Below the pieces are notes generated by a model. The model was not told the origin of the DNA and searched no databases. It saw only the letters and a program-made list of their open reading frames with translations. This document shows positions 40,955 through 49,816 of a stretch of DNA of 64,000 bases, in pieces. Position numbers and translations under genes: made by a program. How positions within the stretch are numbered: the stretch's first letter is position 1; every line of letters starts with the position of its first letter. This DNA comes from Wolinella sp963540505. GTDB taxonomy: Bacteria > Campylobacterota > Campylobacteria > Campylobacterales > Helicobacteraceae. The stretch covers positions 134,708 through 198,707 of the forward strand of contig CAUTMV010000003.1 in NCBI GenBank assembly GCA_963540505.1, in the 5' to 3' direction.

Positions 40955-41950
40955 CTATTTTAGTTTACTTAAATATTTTTGAAGAATATTCACAGCCTCG
41001 CTAGCAAGCTCTTTACCCACAGGGAATCCAAGCTCTTCAAGCTTGTCTTTGATCTCTTCAAATGACTTTTTACCTAAGTTTTTTACCTCTTTTAGCCCAT
41101 TCTCGCCCAGCAAAACAAGCTCACCAACAAGCTTGATTCCCCCCCGATCAAGGCAATTAAAAGATCGCGCACTTAGATTGAGCGATTCCACAGGTTGGAT
41201 TAAAGGACGAATCTCCGAGCCATCATCATCTCCCGCTCCACTCTCTATAGAAGTGATATTCCACTCCGCATTAAAAACAGAGAGCTGCCCCTGTAGAACC
41301 GAAAGAGCGTCTTTGAAAGCCGTAGTCGGATCGATCAGACCATCAGTCTCCACCTCAAAAACAATCTTCTCATACGTCGGATTATCTTCGACGAGGATAT
41401 TCTCAATCTCATAGGTCGCCTTTTTCACGGGCGTAAAGAAAGCGTCCAATGGAATATACCCCTCAGGGATAATCTCTCTCATATCTTCGCTGGGAACGTA
41501 ACCGATTCCCCGCTGGATAATGAGCGAGAAGCTCAACTTCGCATCCTCATTAATCGTCGCAAGGTGCTGTGTCGGGGTTACCACATCCACTTGATCATTC
41601 GCAAGATCTGCACCACTGATACTTTTTGAGCCTTTAAAGCTATATTCAAGAGTTACGCGCTCAGCCTCGCCACATAGCTTAAAGCGAATATTCTTAAGAT
41701 TGACGATAAAAAGTGCTACATCTTCCATGATCCCGCGCACAGAATCAAACTCATGCGCTGCACCCTCAATCTTCAGTGCAATGGGCGCAAATCCAACCGA
41801 ACTTCCGAGCAAAAGCCTTCTTAACGGGTGCGCCAAAGTAATCGCGTATCCGGACTCAAAAGGGAAGACCGATATTCTGACCCGATTCTTGCCTACCTCC
41901 TGGATAGAAACATCCGTCGGAATATAAGGAGAAGTTTTAATATATCTCAT
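40955..41950 (-). CDS. rpoA: DNA-directed RNA polymerase alpha subunit
   Basis: The 331-residue subunit that seeds polymerase assembly. The N-terminal domain has GYAITLAHPLRRLLLGS and the beta-contact regions; the C-terminal domain (about residues 250-320) has LNLSARSFNCLDRGGI and LGKKSFEEIKDKLEELG, used for UP-element and activator contacts. Lies between rpsD and rplQ as in most bacteria. Confidence 0.98.
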   Translation of the reverse strand: MRYIKTSPYIPTDVSIQEVGKNRVRISVFPFESGYAITLAHPLRRLLLGSSVGFAPIALKIEGAAHEFDSVRGIMEDVALFIVNLKNIRFKLCGEAERVTLEYSFKGSKSISGADLANDQVDVVTPTQHLATINEDAKLSFSLIIQRGIGYVPSEDMREIIPEGYIPLDAFFTPVKKATYEIENILVEDNPTYEKIVFEVETDGLIDPTTAFKDALSVLQGQLSVFNAEWNITSIESGAGDDDGSEIRPLIQPVESLNLSARSFNCLDRGGIKLVGELVLLGENGLKEVKNLGKKSFEEIKDKLEELGFPVGKELASEAVNILQKYLSKLK

Positions 41951-41965
41951 GAATCCCCTCCTAGA

Positions 41966-42592
41966 TTACTTAGAATATAGCTCGACGATAAGTCTCTCTT
42001 CAACGGGGATAGCAACCTCTTCTCGCTCAGGAGATCGTGTGAAGATTCCAAAGACTTTCGCCTGATCCACATCAACCCAAGGGGCGATTCCCGTCTGCTT
42101 AGTCAGCTCTATGGCTCGCTGGATTTGGGGATTGTTTTTGCTCTTCTCGCGAACTTCGATCTTCTGCCCGGGAAGCACCATGTATGAGGGGATATTCACT
42201 CGTTTGCCATCTACAAGAATGTGTCCATGGCTAACCATCTGTCGCGCGAAACGCCGTGTCGTCGCAAAGCCCATTCGATAAACGACATTATCCAGCCGTC
42301 GTTCCAAAAGCTTGATAAGCAACTCCCCTGTGTTTCCTTCAAGTCGATTCGCCTCTTGAAAGATTCCCCTAAATTGCTTCTCGGAAATCCCATACATGAA
42401 TTTTGCTTTTTGCTTCTCACGAAGCTGCAAACCATACTCGGAGATTTTGCCTCGCCTCTGACCATGCTGCCCTGGAGCATAAGGTCGCTTCTCCAAAGAG
42501 CTCTTCCCGGAAAGCCTTCGCTCACCTTTAAGGCTAAGACTTACCCCGAATCTTCTCTCGATCTTCTCTACCGGTCCTCTATATCTCGCCAT
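41966..42592 (-). CDS. rpsD: 30S ribosomal protein S4
   Basis: Primary 16S-binding protein and translational regulator in other bacteria. The 208-residue protein has MARYRGPVEKIERRFG, RPYAPGQHGQRR and the S4 RNA-binding domain RRLDNVVYRMGFATTRRFAR. The N-terminal zinc cysteines of some S4 forms are absent. Confidence 0.98.
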   Translation of the reverse strand: MARYRGPVEKIERRFGVSLSLKGERRLSGKSSLEKRPYAPGQHGQRRGKISEYGLQLREKQKAKFMYGISEKQFRGIFQEANRLEGNTGELLIKLLERRLDNVVYRMGFATTRRFARQMVSHGHILVDGKRVNIPSYMVLPGQKIEVREKSKNNPQIQRAIELTKQTGIAPWVDVDQAKVFGIFTRSPEREEVAIPVEERLIVELYSK

Positions 42593-42607
42593 TTCTCTCT
42601 CCTTAAC

Positions 42608-43003
42608 TTACACGCGTCGGCGTTTTGGGGGTCTACATCCATTATGAGGCAATGGAGTTACGTCTTTGAACCACAACACCCTAATTCCCTCAATAGAGCC
42701 GAGACTTTTCACCGCTGTCTCGCGTCCACTTCCGGGTCCTTGAATCTTCACGCCAAGCTCTTTGATTCCGTGCTCTTTGGCTTTAGCCACTGCATCTTCC
42801 ACAGCTTGTTGCGCTGCGTATGGTGTGGATTTTTTGCTTCCTTTGAAACCCAACGCACCTGCAGTGCTCCAGCAGATGACATTCCCCATCTCATCGCTAA
42901 TGGTTACGTTTGTATTATTAAACGTCGCGGCGATATGGATAACGCCCCGAGCGATATTCTTCTTAACAACCCTCTTTTTGCCAGCTATTTTTCTTTTTGC
43001 CAT
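42608..43003 (-). CDS. rpsK: 30S ribosomal protein S11
   Basis: A 131-residue platform protein. GVIHIAATFNNTNVTISD, the AAEDA-like AAQQAVEDAVAKAKEHGI helix and the C-terminal DVTPLPHNGCRPPKRRRV tail identify it. Confidence 0.98.
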   Translation of the reverse strand: MAKRKIAGKKRVVKKNIARGVIHIAATFNNTNVTISDEMGNVICWSTAGALGFKGSKKSTPYAAQQAVEDAVAKAKEHGIKELGVKIQGPGSGRETAVKSLGSIEGIRVLWFKDVTPLPHNGCRPPKRRRV

Positions 43004-43006
43004 TCC

Positions 43007-43381
43007 CTACCCCTTATTTGCTGCACTACCGACAGTTTTTCGCTTACCCTTTCGTGTTCGAGCATTATTTTTTGTCGTTTGACCTCTCACGGGAAGCCCT
43101 TTACGATGTCGAAGCCCACGATAGCTTCCAGTATCCATAAGCGCTTTGATATCCATTGTAACCTTTTTGCGCAGATCACCCTCAACGGCATAACCCTCTT
43201 GAATCTTCTTGCTAATGAGCGAAACTTCGCCCTCGCTCAAATCCTGGACGCGCTTATCGGGAGAGATATTCACGGCAGAGAGAATATCGCGTGAACTTTT
43301 AAGACCGATTCCATAGATGTATGTCAATGCATACTCGATCCTCTTTTTTTTTGGTAAATCAACACCTGAAATCCTTGCCAT
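43007..43381 (-). CDS. rpsM: 30S ribosomal protein S13
   Basis: A 124-residue head protein contacting the P-site tRNA. MARISGVDLPKKKRIEYAL, TYIYGIG and GSYRGLRHRKGLPVRGQTTK are diagnostic. It ends four bases before rpsK and starts three bases after rpmJ. Confidence 0.98.
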   Translation of the reverse strand: MARISGVDLPKKKRIEYALTYIYGIGLKSSRDILSAVNISPDKRVQDLSEGEVSLISKKIQEGYAVEGDLRKKVTMDIKALMDTGSYRGLRHRKGLPVRGQTTKNNARTRKGKRKTVGSAANKG

Positions 43382-43384
43382 GCC

Positions 43385-43498
43385 TTATCCTTGTCTCTGT
43401 TTGTGTTTAGGGGTGCTGCAGATTACTCTGACAATCCCTTTTCTCTTGATAATTTTGCATTTATCACACATTTTTTTAACTGATGGTCTCACTTTCAT
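43385..43498 (-). CDS. rpmJ: 50S ribosomal protein L36
   Basis: A 37-residue protein, too short for most gene finders, read directly from the minus strand: MKVRPSVKKMCDKCKIIKRK at the start and CSTPKHKQRQG at the end. It is the zinc-ribbon form with C-x2-C, Cys and His ligands. It lies in its usual place between infA and rpsM. Confidence 0.97.
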   Translation of the reverse strand: MKVRPSVKKMCDKCKIIKRKGIVRVICSTPKHKQRQG

Positions 43499-43572
43499 TG
43501 CTACTTACTCCTAAATTTTAACCAAAAAGTCCGAAACAACCGAGGATTAATTTAAACAAACCAAAGTCGGCG

Positions 43573-43578
43573 ATTCTA
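43573..43578 (-). promoter_or_regulatory. possible internal -10 element before rpmJ
   Basis: TAGAAT on the minus strand in the 99-base infA-rpmJ gap, the widest gap in the superoperon and otherwise empty. It could give separate expression of rpmJ-rpsM-rpsK-rpsD-rpoA-rplQ. Confidence 0.35.
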
Positions 43579-43597
43579 CACGAAGCTTAATTAAAAG

Positions 43598-43819
43598 CTA
43601 CTTATACCTAAAGGTAATCCTGCCCTTATCCAAACTGTAAGGGGTAAGTTCGATTTTTACCTTATCGCCGGGCAAAATCTTAATGTAATGCATTCGCATT
43701 CGCCCGGCAATATGACACAAAATCACGTGCTTGTTATTCTCAAGCTCTACCCTAAAAGTCGCATTAGGCAAGGCTTCGATTACCTTCCCATCCACCTCTA
43801 TCACGTCATCTTTTGCCAT
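43598..43819 (-). CDS. infA: translation initiation factor IF-1
   Basis: A 73-residue S1-fold factor that binds the ribosomal A site. MAKDDVIEVDGKVIEALPNA, CHIAGRMRMHYIKILPGDKV and the DKGRITFRYK end are typical. ATG at 43819, with GAGG upstream, is preferred over GTG two codons earlier. Confidence 0.97.
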   Translation of the reverse strand: MAKDDVIEVDGKVIEALPNATFRVELENNKHVILCHIAGRMRMHYIKILPGDKVKIELTPYSLDKGRITFRYK

Positions 43820-43827
43820 CTTCACCT

Positions 43828-44586
43828 CTACTCTTTTGACAATATTTCCGCTCTTCCCTTGATGATTGCCACAGCATGCTCGTGGTGACTTCCATTTAGT
43901 CCATCACGAGAAACGACCGCCCATCGATCCGAGAGAATCTTCGCCTCGCTACTTTTTTGACAAATCATCGGTTCAATGCAAAATACCATGCCCTCGCGGA
44001 TTTTCGGTCCTTGCTTATAATTGCTGCCCTCCAAATAGTTGGGAATCTCGGGCTCTTCATGAGGTCTGCGCCCAATTCCATGTCCGCAAAACCCATGCAG
44101 AGGGACAAAATTCCTCTGCAAAATAAATTGCTCGATCATATGGCTAAGCTCCTTGAAGCGCATTCCTTCGCGGATTTTGTCAATCGCAAACAAAAGCGCA
44201 TCCTCAGAACACGCCATCAGCTTCTGATTGCCAGCAGAGACCTCGCCGATTCCAAAGGTAGCCGCAGCATCGCCATACCAGCCGTGATACTCCGTCCCGA
44301 TATCCACCCCCAATATATCTCCCTCTTTGAGCTGATAAGTGCTCGGAATCCCATGAATAATCACCTCATTAACCGAGGTGCAAATCGCATTTGGGAATCC
44401 GTATAGCCCCTTGAATGCAGGGCGTGCATCTTGAGAACGTATAAAATCCTCCGCCATCTTATCCAGCTCTAAGAGAGAAATCCCGGGCTTTGCCTCTTTC
44501 TTGAGGAGCGAGATGGTTTGCGCGACAATGGAGTTTGCCTTTGCAAGCATCTCAATCTCCTCAGGCTTACGAATCGCAATGCTCAT
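43828..44586 (-). CDS. map: methionine aminopeptidase, type I
   Basis: Removes N-terminal methionine from new proteins. The 252-residue pita-bread enzyme has its metal ligands in DIGTEYHGWYGDAAATF, the GHGIGRRPHEEPEIPN histidine region and the FCIEPM glutamate. No N-terminal extension or zinc-finger is present. It starts two bases after secY, within the spc operon, a common arrangement. Confidence 0.97.
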   Translation of the reverse strand: MSIAIRKPEEIEMLAKANSIVAQTISLLKKEAKPGISLLELDKMAEDFIRSQDARPAFKGLYGFPNAICTSVNEVIIHGIPSTYQLKEGDILGVDIGTEYHGWYGDAAATFGIGEVSAGNQKLMACSEDALLFAIDKIREGMRFKELSHMIEQFILQRNFVPLHGFCGHGIGRRPHEEPEIPNYLEGSNYKQGPKIREGMVFCIEPMICQKSSEAKILSDRWAVVSRDGLNGSHHEHAVAIIKGRAEILSKE

Positions 44587-44588
44587 CG

Positions 44589-45848
44589 TTACAGACCCAC
44601 GGCACTTAGTGTCTGATACTTACTCATATAGATTTGAGCTTCAATCTTTCGCATGGTATCAATCGCAACCTGCACGACGATAAGCACCGCCGTCCCTCCA
44701 AAGTAGAAGGGCACGCCCATACCCTTGACGAGCACCCATGGCAGGGTGGAAATCAACGCCAAATAGAGCGACCCCCAAAAAGTCAGGCGGCTGGCTACTT
44801 CATTGAGGAAGCTTGCCGTCCCCTCGCCCGGTCTAAGCCCGGGGATAAAGCCACCTTGTCGCTTCAGATTCTCAGAAATATCTTTAGCGTTAAATACAAT
44901 CGAAGAGTAAAAATAGGCAAAAAAGATCACCAAAGCAAACATGATGACGTTGTAGGCATAGCCATTTGGACTCAAGAAATCCGCAATCGCCGTAACAGTC
45001 GAATTGCTGGAAGCCTGTAATAATGTCGCGGGAAACATCAAAATCGCAGAGGCAAAAATCGGCGGAATCACTCCGCTCAGATTCAACTTAATAGGAATGT
45101 AATTCATAATGCGACGATTTTGATTTTGCATCAGCACTTTGCGAGCATACGAGATATGGACGCGTCGCTCCCCAAGCTCGATGAAAATAATCGACAGCAC
45201 CGTCGCAATGATGATTGCTACAATCGCGAGCAATACGAGGAAGTTGATTTCGCCGGTATTCACAAGCTTAAACGTGCCGCTAATCGCTGCGGGGATTCCC
45301 GATACGATTCCCGCAAAAATGATGAGACTAATCCCATTCCCGATTCCCCGCTGGGTAATCTGCTCGCCAATCCACATGAGCATCATTGTCCCCGCCAGCA
45401 TCGAGAAAGCCGAAACGGCAATGAAAACATTCATATCAATAAGAATCGCACCCTGCGAGCCCCCGCCGATACTCCTAAGCCCGATTGAAACCCCAATCGC
45501 CTGCACGAGGGTGATCCCAACCGTCGCATAACGGACAATCTGCATATATTTGACCATGCTATCGCGCTCTTTTTTCATCTTCGCAAGGGAGGGAAAAGTC
45601 GCGGCAAGAAGCTCCATGATGATCGAAGCGGTAATGTAGGGCATAATCCCCAGAGATATGATACTAAGGCGTTCAACGGCATTACCGCTAAACATGTTGA
45701 AAAGCCCAAGAGCGTTGTTTGCATTGCTGTCAAAGAAAGATTTAATGACCGCTACATCAACACCGGGGACGGGGACATACGCCAACACCCGATAGGCTAG
45801 CAAAAAGCCGAGCGTGATGAGGATTTTGTTGACGATTGCCTTATTCAT
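44589..45848 (-). CDS. secY: protein translocase subunit SecY
   Basis: Channel subunit of the Sec translocon. The 419-residue protein has ten membrane segments and the SecY signatures GIMPYITASIIMELL near residue 72 and the conserved loop FNAKDISENLKRQGGFIPGLRPG. It overlaps rplO by one base (TAATG type) and is followed by map. Confidence 0.98.
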   Translation of the reverse strand: MNKAIVNKILITLGFLLAYRVLAYVPVPGVDVAVIKSFFDSNANNALGLFNMFSGNAVERLSIISLGIMPYITASIIMELLAATFPSLAKMKKERDSMVKYMQIVRYATVGITLVQAIGVSIGLRSIGGGSQGAILIDMNVFIAVSAFSMLAGTMMLMWIGEQITQRGIGNGISLIIFAGIVSGIPAAISGTFKLVNTGEINFLVLLAIVAIIIATVLSIIFIELGERRVHISYARKVLMQNQNRRIMNYIPIKLNLSGVIPPIFASAILMFPATLLQASSNSTVTAIADFLSPNGYAYNVIMFALVIFFAYFYSSIVFNAKDISENLKRQGGFIPGLRPGEGTASFLNEVASRLTFWGSLYLALISTLPWVLVKGMGVPFYFGGTAVLIVVQVAIDTMRKIEAQIYMSKYQTLSAVGL

Positions 45849-46249
45849 TAGGCTCGTCCGCTTGTAGTAATTCGCTCATCTTCGATTTTGGAAGCCAGCT
45901 TGGAAGCACCCTTGCCGATAAGCTTAATCTTAAGCACTCCTGCAGGGAATCGATGAAGTGAAGCAATGCTATCAAAGGTAATTTTCTCCAGCTCCGCCAC
46001 TTTGGCGATCTTCTCGATATTAATCGCATAAGGCTTTACAATCCGCGTGGTAAAGCCCACTTTTGGAAGTCGTCGCTGGAGCGGCTGTTGCCCCCCCTCA
46101 AAGCCTCGCTTCTCTTTGTAGCCGGTGCGCGCGGTCTGACCTTTGCCGCCACGTGTGGAGGTTTTTCCCATACCACTCCCCTGACCACGACCTACTCGCT
46201 TGCGCTCTTTTACACTACCCAGCGCAGGTACTAGATTGTCTAATGCCAT
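45848..46249 (-). CDS. rplO: 50S ribosomal protein L15
   Basis: A 133-residue protein with GRGQGSGMGKTSTRGGKGQ near the N-terminus and the GFEGGQQPLQRRLPKVGF motif, both standard for L15. Located between rpsE and secY. Confidence 0.98.
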   Translation of the reverse strand: MALDNLVPALGSVKERKRVGRGQGSGMGKTSTRGGKGQTARTGYKEKRGFEGGQQPLQRRLPKVGFTTRIVKPYAINIEKIAKVAELEKITFDSIASLHRFPAGVLKIKLIGKGASKLASKIEDERITTSGRA

Positions 46250-46258
46250 AAATATTCC

Positions 46259-46699
46259 TTAAGCTTTAATTCGACTAAGTGCGTCGATCGTAGCACGCAC
46301 GACGTTATAAGGGTTACTTGACCCTAGAGATTTTGTCAAAATGTCCTTGATTCCCACAAGCTCGATGACCGCGCGAGCAGAACCGCCGGCAATGACGCCT
46401 GTTCCTTCGCTCGCAGGTTTTAGGAGAATCCTGCTCGCATTGTATTTATGCTCAATATCGTGGGGAATCGTCGTCCCTTTGACGTTGACCTGAATGATAT
46501 TTTTAAATGCATCATCAACAGCCTTTTTAATCGCATCGGGAACCTCTTTGGCTTTACCTAGACCAAATCCCACAAGACCGTTTCTGTTGCCTACGACCAC
46601 AAGGGCATTAAATCGAAATCTCCGACCGCCTTTGACGACTTTTGTAACCCTACCGATATTGACGACAACTTCTTGAAATTCTTCTCGATTAATTTCCAT
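46259..46699 (-). CDS. rpsE: 30S ribosomal protein S5
   Basis: A 146-residue decoding-site protein. INREEFQEVVVNIGRVTKVV, GGRRFRFNALVVVGN and the GTGVIAGGSARAVIELVGI segment identify it. Mutations in this protein can affect spectinomycin response and fidelity in other bacteria. Confidence 0.98.
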   Translation of the reverse strand: MEINREEFQEVVVNIGRVTKVVKGGRRFRFNALVVVGNRNGLVGFGLGKAKEVPDAIKKAVDDAFKNIIQVNVKGTTIPHDIEHKYNASRILLKPASEGTGVIAGGSARAVIELVGIKDILTKSLGSSNPYNVVRATIDALSRIKA

Positions 46700-46708
46700 T
46701 TTTACCCC

Positions 46709-47065
46709 TTACAGACTGATTCCGTTCTCTCGGAGAGAGTCCGCAAAACTAGCAACAACCCCGTGATAAAGGTAGCCGTTACGATCAAAAATCGCCTCTT
46801 TGATTCCCGCCTCTTTAAGCACAACCGCAAAAGAAGCAGCCGTCTTTTTCGCCTCCTCTTTGGTGCTTCCAAAGCCAAGTTTTTTGCCATCAACACTCGC
46901 GAGTGTTACGCCACTCTCATCATTAATCGCTTGGGCGTATAGATGCTTGTTAGAGCGAAATAGGGAAATCCTAGGCTTTTGCGCCGTTCCGAAAATCTTG
47001 CCCCGCACGCGCAACTTCCGTTTATTTCGTAGAGAATTTTTCCTCTTGAGTACTTTTTCCAACAT
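46709..47065 (-). CDS. rplR: 50S ribosomal protein L18
   Basis: A 118-residue 5S-rRNA-binding protein: RISLFRSNKHLYAQAINDE, KKLGFGSTKEEAKKTAASF and a C-terminal FDRNGYLYHGVVASFADSLR motif. Confidence 0.98.
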   Translation of the reverse strand: MLEKVLKRKNSLRNKRKLRVRGKIFGTAQKPRISLFRSNKHLYAQAINDESGVTLASVDGKKLGFGSTKEEAKKTAASFAVVLKEAGIKEAIFDRNGYLYHGVVASFADSLRENGISL

Positions 47066-47074
47066 AATCTTTCC

Positions 47075-47611
47075 TTACTTCTTGGAGGTCTTACCGGCTT
47101 TGCGAATAATGGTCTCATCGCTATACTTCACACCTTTGCCTTTGTAAGGTTCAGGTGGTCGGAACTCCCGAATCTCCGCAGCAATCTGACCGATCTGCTG
47201 CTTATCGCTCCCTTTGATAGTAATGAGGTTCTTATCCACGCTCATCTCCACACCCTCGGGAATCGGATAGTTAATAGGATGCGAGAATCCTAAAATCAGC
47301 TCAAGCGTCTTGCCCTTGACTGCGGCTTTGTAACCAACTCCGTTAATCTCAAGCTGTTTGCTAAAGCCTGTAGATAGACCAACTACGATGTTATTGGCTA
47401 GCGCACGATAAGTGCCCCAAAAAGCTTTAGATTGAGCATCTTCGCCACCTAGCTTCAATACAAGCTCGCTATTTGCGACCTCCATCCCCACACGACCGTA
47501 TGTCTCAAGGGATTTCTGAAGCTTCCCTTTAGTAAACACAATTTTGCTTCCTTCAATCTTGACTTCAACGCCATTTGGAATGCTAATAGGTTTCTTCCCG
47601 ATTCTTGACAT
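47075..47611 (-). CDS. rplF: 50S ribosomal protein L6
   Basis: A 178-residue protein of two similar domains. MSRIGKKPISIPNGVEV at the start and the C-terminal REFRPPEPYKGKGVKYSDE signature are clear. Confidence 0.98.
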   Translation of the reverse strand: MSRIGKKPISIPNGVEVKIEGSKIVFTKGKLQKSLETYGRVGMEVANSELVLKLGGEDAQSKAFWGTYRALANNIVVGLSTGFSKQLEINGVGYKAAVKGKTLELILGFSHPINYPIPEGVEMSVDKNLITIKGSDKQQIGQIAAEIREFRPPEPYKGKGVKYSDETIIRKAGKTSKK

Positions 47612-47620
47612 TTTATTTCC

Positions 47621-48016
47621 TTACCAAATGCTACAAAGTGCTTCGCCGCCGACATTGGCTTTGTAAGCTTCTTCATTGCCGATCACACCCCTAGAAGTGC
47701 TCACGACAATAATCCCGTAGCCGTTTTTAAAACGTTTAAGCTCCGCGCGCCCTTTGTAAATCCGTCGCCCGGGCTTGCTAATCCGCTTAATCTCATTAAT
47801 AACCGAACGCCCTTTGTCGTCATATTTCAAGACCACGCTAATAGACTGTTTCCCCTCTTTATCGATCACTTTGTAGCTCTCAATAAAGCCCTTCGCCTGA
47901 AACACTTCCAAGATAGAGACTACGATTTTCGCGTAATAGAGCGTCGTATAATCTAGCCGTCTCATGGACGCATTTCTGATTCTCGTTAGGGAATCCGCGA
48001 TAATATCATTTACCAT
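47621..48016 (-). CDS. rpsH: 30S ribosomal protein S8
   Basis: A 131-residue 16S-binding protein: MVNDIIADSLTRIRNASMRR, KPGRRIYKG and the C-terminal VSTSRGVIGNEEAYKANVGG segment. Confidence 0.98.
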   Translation of the reverse strand: MVNDIIADSLTRIRNASMRRLDYTTLYYAKIVVSILEVFQAKGFIESYKVIDKEGKQSISVVLKYDDKGRSVINEIKRISKPGRRIYKGRAELKRFKNGYGIIVVSTSRGVIGNEEAYKANVGGEALCSIW

Positions 48017-48025
48017 TTTTTATCC

Positions 48026-48211
48026 TTACCAGCTAGCTTTTCGTAACCCGGGAATAAGTCCCTCATTGCCCATCTTGCGTAGGCAAACTCGGCAGAGACC
48101 GAAATCTCGATACACGGAGTGAGGTCGCCCGCAAATTTGGCATCTCGTGTAAGCCCGCACTTTGAATTTTGGTTTTCGATTAGTCTTTGCCACTATTGAT
48201 TTTTTAGCCAT
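48026..48211 (-). CDS. rpsN: 30S ribosomal protein S14, type Z
   Basis: A 61-residue zinc-binding S14, with CQIC and CRVC metal pairs and the GLCRVCLRKMGNEGLIPGL signature. ATG at 48211 (with AAAGGAAG upstream) lies inside the end of rplE, an eight-base overlap. An in-frame ATG further upstream is rejected. Confidence 0.97.
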   Translation of the reverse strand: MAKKSIVAKTNRKPKFKVRAYTRCQICGRPHSVYRDFGLCRVCLRKMGNEGLIPGLRKASW

Positions 48212-48758
48212 TGCTTCTTCCTTTTGCAAAAGGCATGCCAAATAGCTCGAGCATTTTGAACGCCTCTTTGTCGTTATTCGTCGTAGTTACCATTGTGATA
48301 TTCATCCCGTGACTTACCATAATATCGTCGTAGACAACTTCCGGGAACATCAGCTGCTCGTTAAGACCAAAGCTGTAATTTCCCCGACCATCAAAGCCGT
48401 TGCGTGGAACACCTCGGAAGTCTTTCACTCTTGGAAGCGCGATTTTAATGAGCTTCTCAAGGAAGTTATACATCTGATTCCCGCGCAAAGTAACCTTCAC
48501 ACCCATAGGCATACCCTCGCGCATTTTAAAGCCCGCTACAGACTTCTTCGCTTTGGTAATAACCGCTCTTTGACCGGCAATGAGCGAGATGGTATCGGCG
48601 ATATTTTGCATAACTTTGGTATCTTTGGCGTAATCCCCCGCACCGACACTAATAACGATCTTATCAAGCTTTGGAAGAAGCATGGGATTCTTAATCTCCA
48701 GCTCTTTGGCTAGCTTGCCCTTTAGCTCTTCATTGTAGAGTTTTCTTAGTTGATACAT
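48204..48758 (-). CDS. rplE: 50S ribosomal protein L5
   Basis: A 184-residue 5S-rRNA-binding protein: KLDKIVISVGAGDYAKD, TKAKKSVAGFKMREGMPMG and RVKDFRGVPRNGFDGRGNY are diagnostic. Confidence 0.98.
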   Translation of the reverse strand: MYQLRKLYNEELKGKLAKELEIKNPMLLPKLDKIVISVGAGDYAKDTKVMQNIADTISLIAGQRAVITKAKKSVAGFKMREGMPMGVKVTLRGNQMYNFLEKLIKIALPRVKDFRGVPRNGFDGRGNYSFGLNEQLMFPEVVYDDIMVSHGMNITMVTTTNNDKEAFKMLELFGMPFAKGRSNG

Positions 48759-48763
48759 AGATC

Positions 48764-48994
48764 CTACGCCTCCACTTTCTTAACATTAGAGATGTGTATA
48801 GGCATCTCCTTGCTGACAAAGCCACCTTTGGGATTTTGCTCGCTGGTTTTCACGCTCTTTTTGACTACTTTACAACCCGCTACAACAACTTGCGAGCTTT
48901 TGGGCAAAACGCGAAGAACCTCAGCAACTTTCCCTTTATCATCTCCGGCAATTACCTGAACCTGATCACCCTTTTTAATTTTCAACTTAACCAT
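48764..48994 (-). CDS. rplX: 50S ribosomal protein L24
   Basis: A 76-residue KOW-domain protein (KKGDQVQVIAGDDKGKVAEV) that starts 50S assembly. It is shorter than the E. coli form but standard for this group. Its ATG overlaps the rplN stop by one base. Confidence 0.97.
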   Translation of the reverse strand: MVKLKIKKGDQVQVIAGDDKGKVAEVLRVLPKSSQVVVAGCKVVKKSVKTSEQNPKGGFVSKEMPIHISNVKKVEA

Positions 48995-49362
48995 TAGAGC
49001 ACCTCCGGCGCAAGAGAGACGATTTTCATAAAGTTGGCATACCGCACTTCCCGCCCCACAGGACCAAAAATACGCGTTCCAATCGGTTCTCGCTTGCTAT
49101 CCAAAATCACGGCTGCATTATCATCAAAGCGAATGAGCGAGCCATTTCCTCGATGGATCTCTTTTTTTGTGCGGACAACAACCGCCTTAACAACCTGACC
49201 CTTTTTGATCTTTCCATTTGGGAGAGCCTTCTTAACCGAAGCCACAATCACATCGCCGATGGTGGCATATCGTCTCTTGCTTCCGCCAAGAACCTTAATG
49301 CACATCACCTCTTTCGCACCGCTATTATCAGCGACCGTTAATCTTGTAAAACTCTGAATCAT
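48994..49362 (-). CDS. rplN: 50S ribosomal protein L14
   Basis: A 122-residue protein: MIQSFTRLTVADNSGAKEVM and KGQVVKAVVVRTKKEIHR, with the GPVGREVR C-terminal region. It overlaps rpsQ as ATGA. Confidence 0.98.
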   Translation of the reverse strand: MIQSFTRLTVADNSGAKEVMCIKVLGGSKRRYATIGDVIVASVKKALPNGKIKKGQVVKAVVVRTKKEIHRGNGSLIRFDDNAAVILDSKREPIGTRIFGPVGREVRYANFMKIVSLAPEVL

Positions 49363-49625
49363 GCTTCAACTCCTACCGAAAGGACTTTGTGCAGATTGAA
49401 TGCTTTGCGCTTAGAGAGTGGACGACACTCAATTGCCTCAATCACATCTCCCACTTTGACTGCATTATTTTCATCATGCACGATGTATTTCTTAAATCTC
49501 TTAACAATCTTGCGATACCTAGGGTGGATGACCCTCCTCTCAACAAGAATCGTCACACTTTTGTCGCCTGCTTTGGAGACGACCCTGCCTTGGATTATCC
49601 TCTTGTGTGCTTGTTCCGTATTCAT
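49359..49625 (-). CDS. rpsQ: 30S ribosomal protein S17
   Basis: An 88-residue OB-fold 16S-binding protein: IIQGRVVSKAGDKSVTILVE, HPRYRKIVKRFKKYIVHDE and the VGDVIEAIECRPLSKRKAF segment. Confidence 0.97.
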   Translation of the reverse strand: MNTEQAHKRIIQGRVVSKAGDKSVTILVERRVIHPRYRKIVKRFKKYIVHDENNAVKVGDVIEAIECRPLSKRKAFNLHKVLSVGVEA

Positions 49626-49627
49626 GA

Positions 49628-49816
49628 TTAACCCTCTTTCGCCGCAAGAGCCGTGTTGATTCTGGCGATATCCTTGCGGACGACCTTAATCTCGTTGGGA
49701 TTACTAAGCTGCATGGTTTTGAGCTTGAGTTTAAGCTCAAAGAGCAACGACCTCTTCTCCTTAAGCAGCTTTTGCAACGCTGCTACCTCTTGATCTTTAA
49801 TCTCAGTAAATTTCAT
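49628..49816 (-). CDS. rpmC: 50S ribosomal protein L29
   Basis: A 62-residue helical protein near the exit tunnel: MKFTEIKDQEVAALQKLLKE, then LKTMQLSNPNEIKVVRKDIARI. ATG at 49816 overlaps the end of rplP by 14 bases. Confidence 0.96.
   Translation of the reverse strand: MKFTEIKDQEVAALQKLLKEKRSLLFELKLKLKTMQLSNPNEIKVVRKDIARINTALAAKEG

Noticed and set aside
42221..43294. A 357-codon plus-strand open frame
   Set aside because: It lies antisense to rpsD, rpsK and rpsM, which are certain, and its translation has no recognisable domain or ribosome-binding site.
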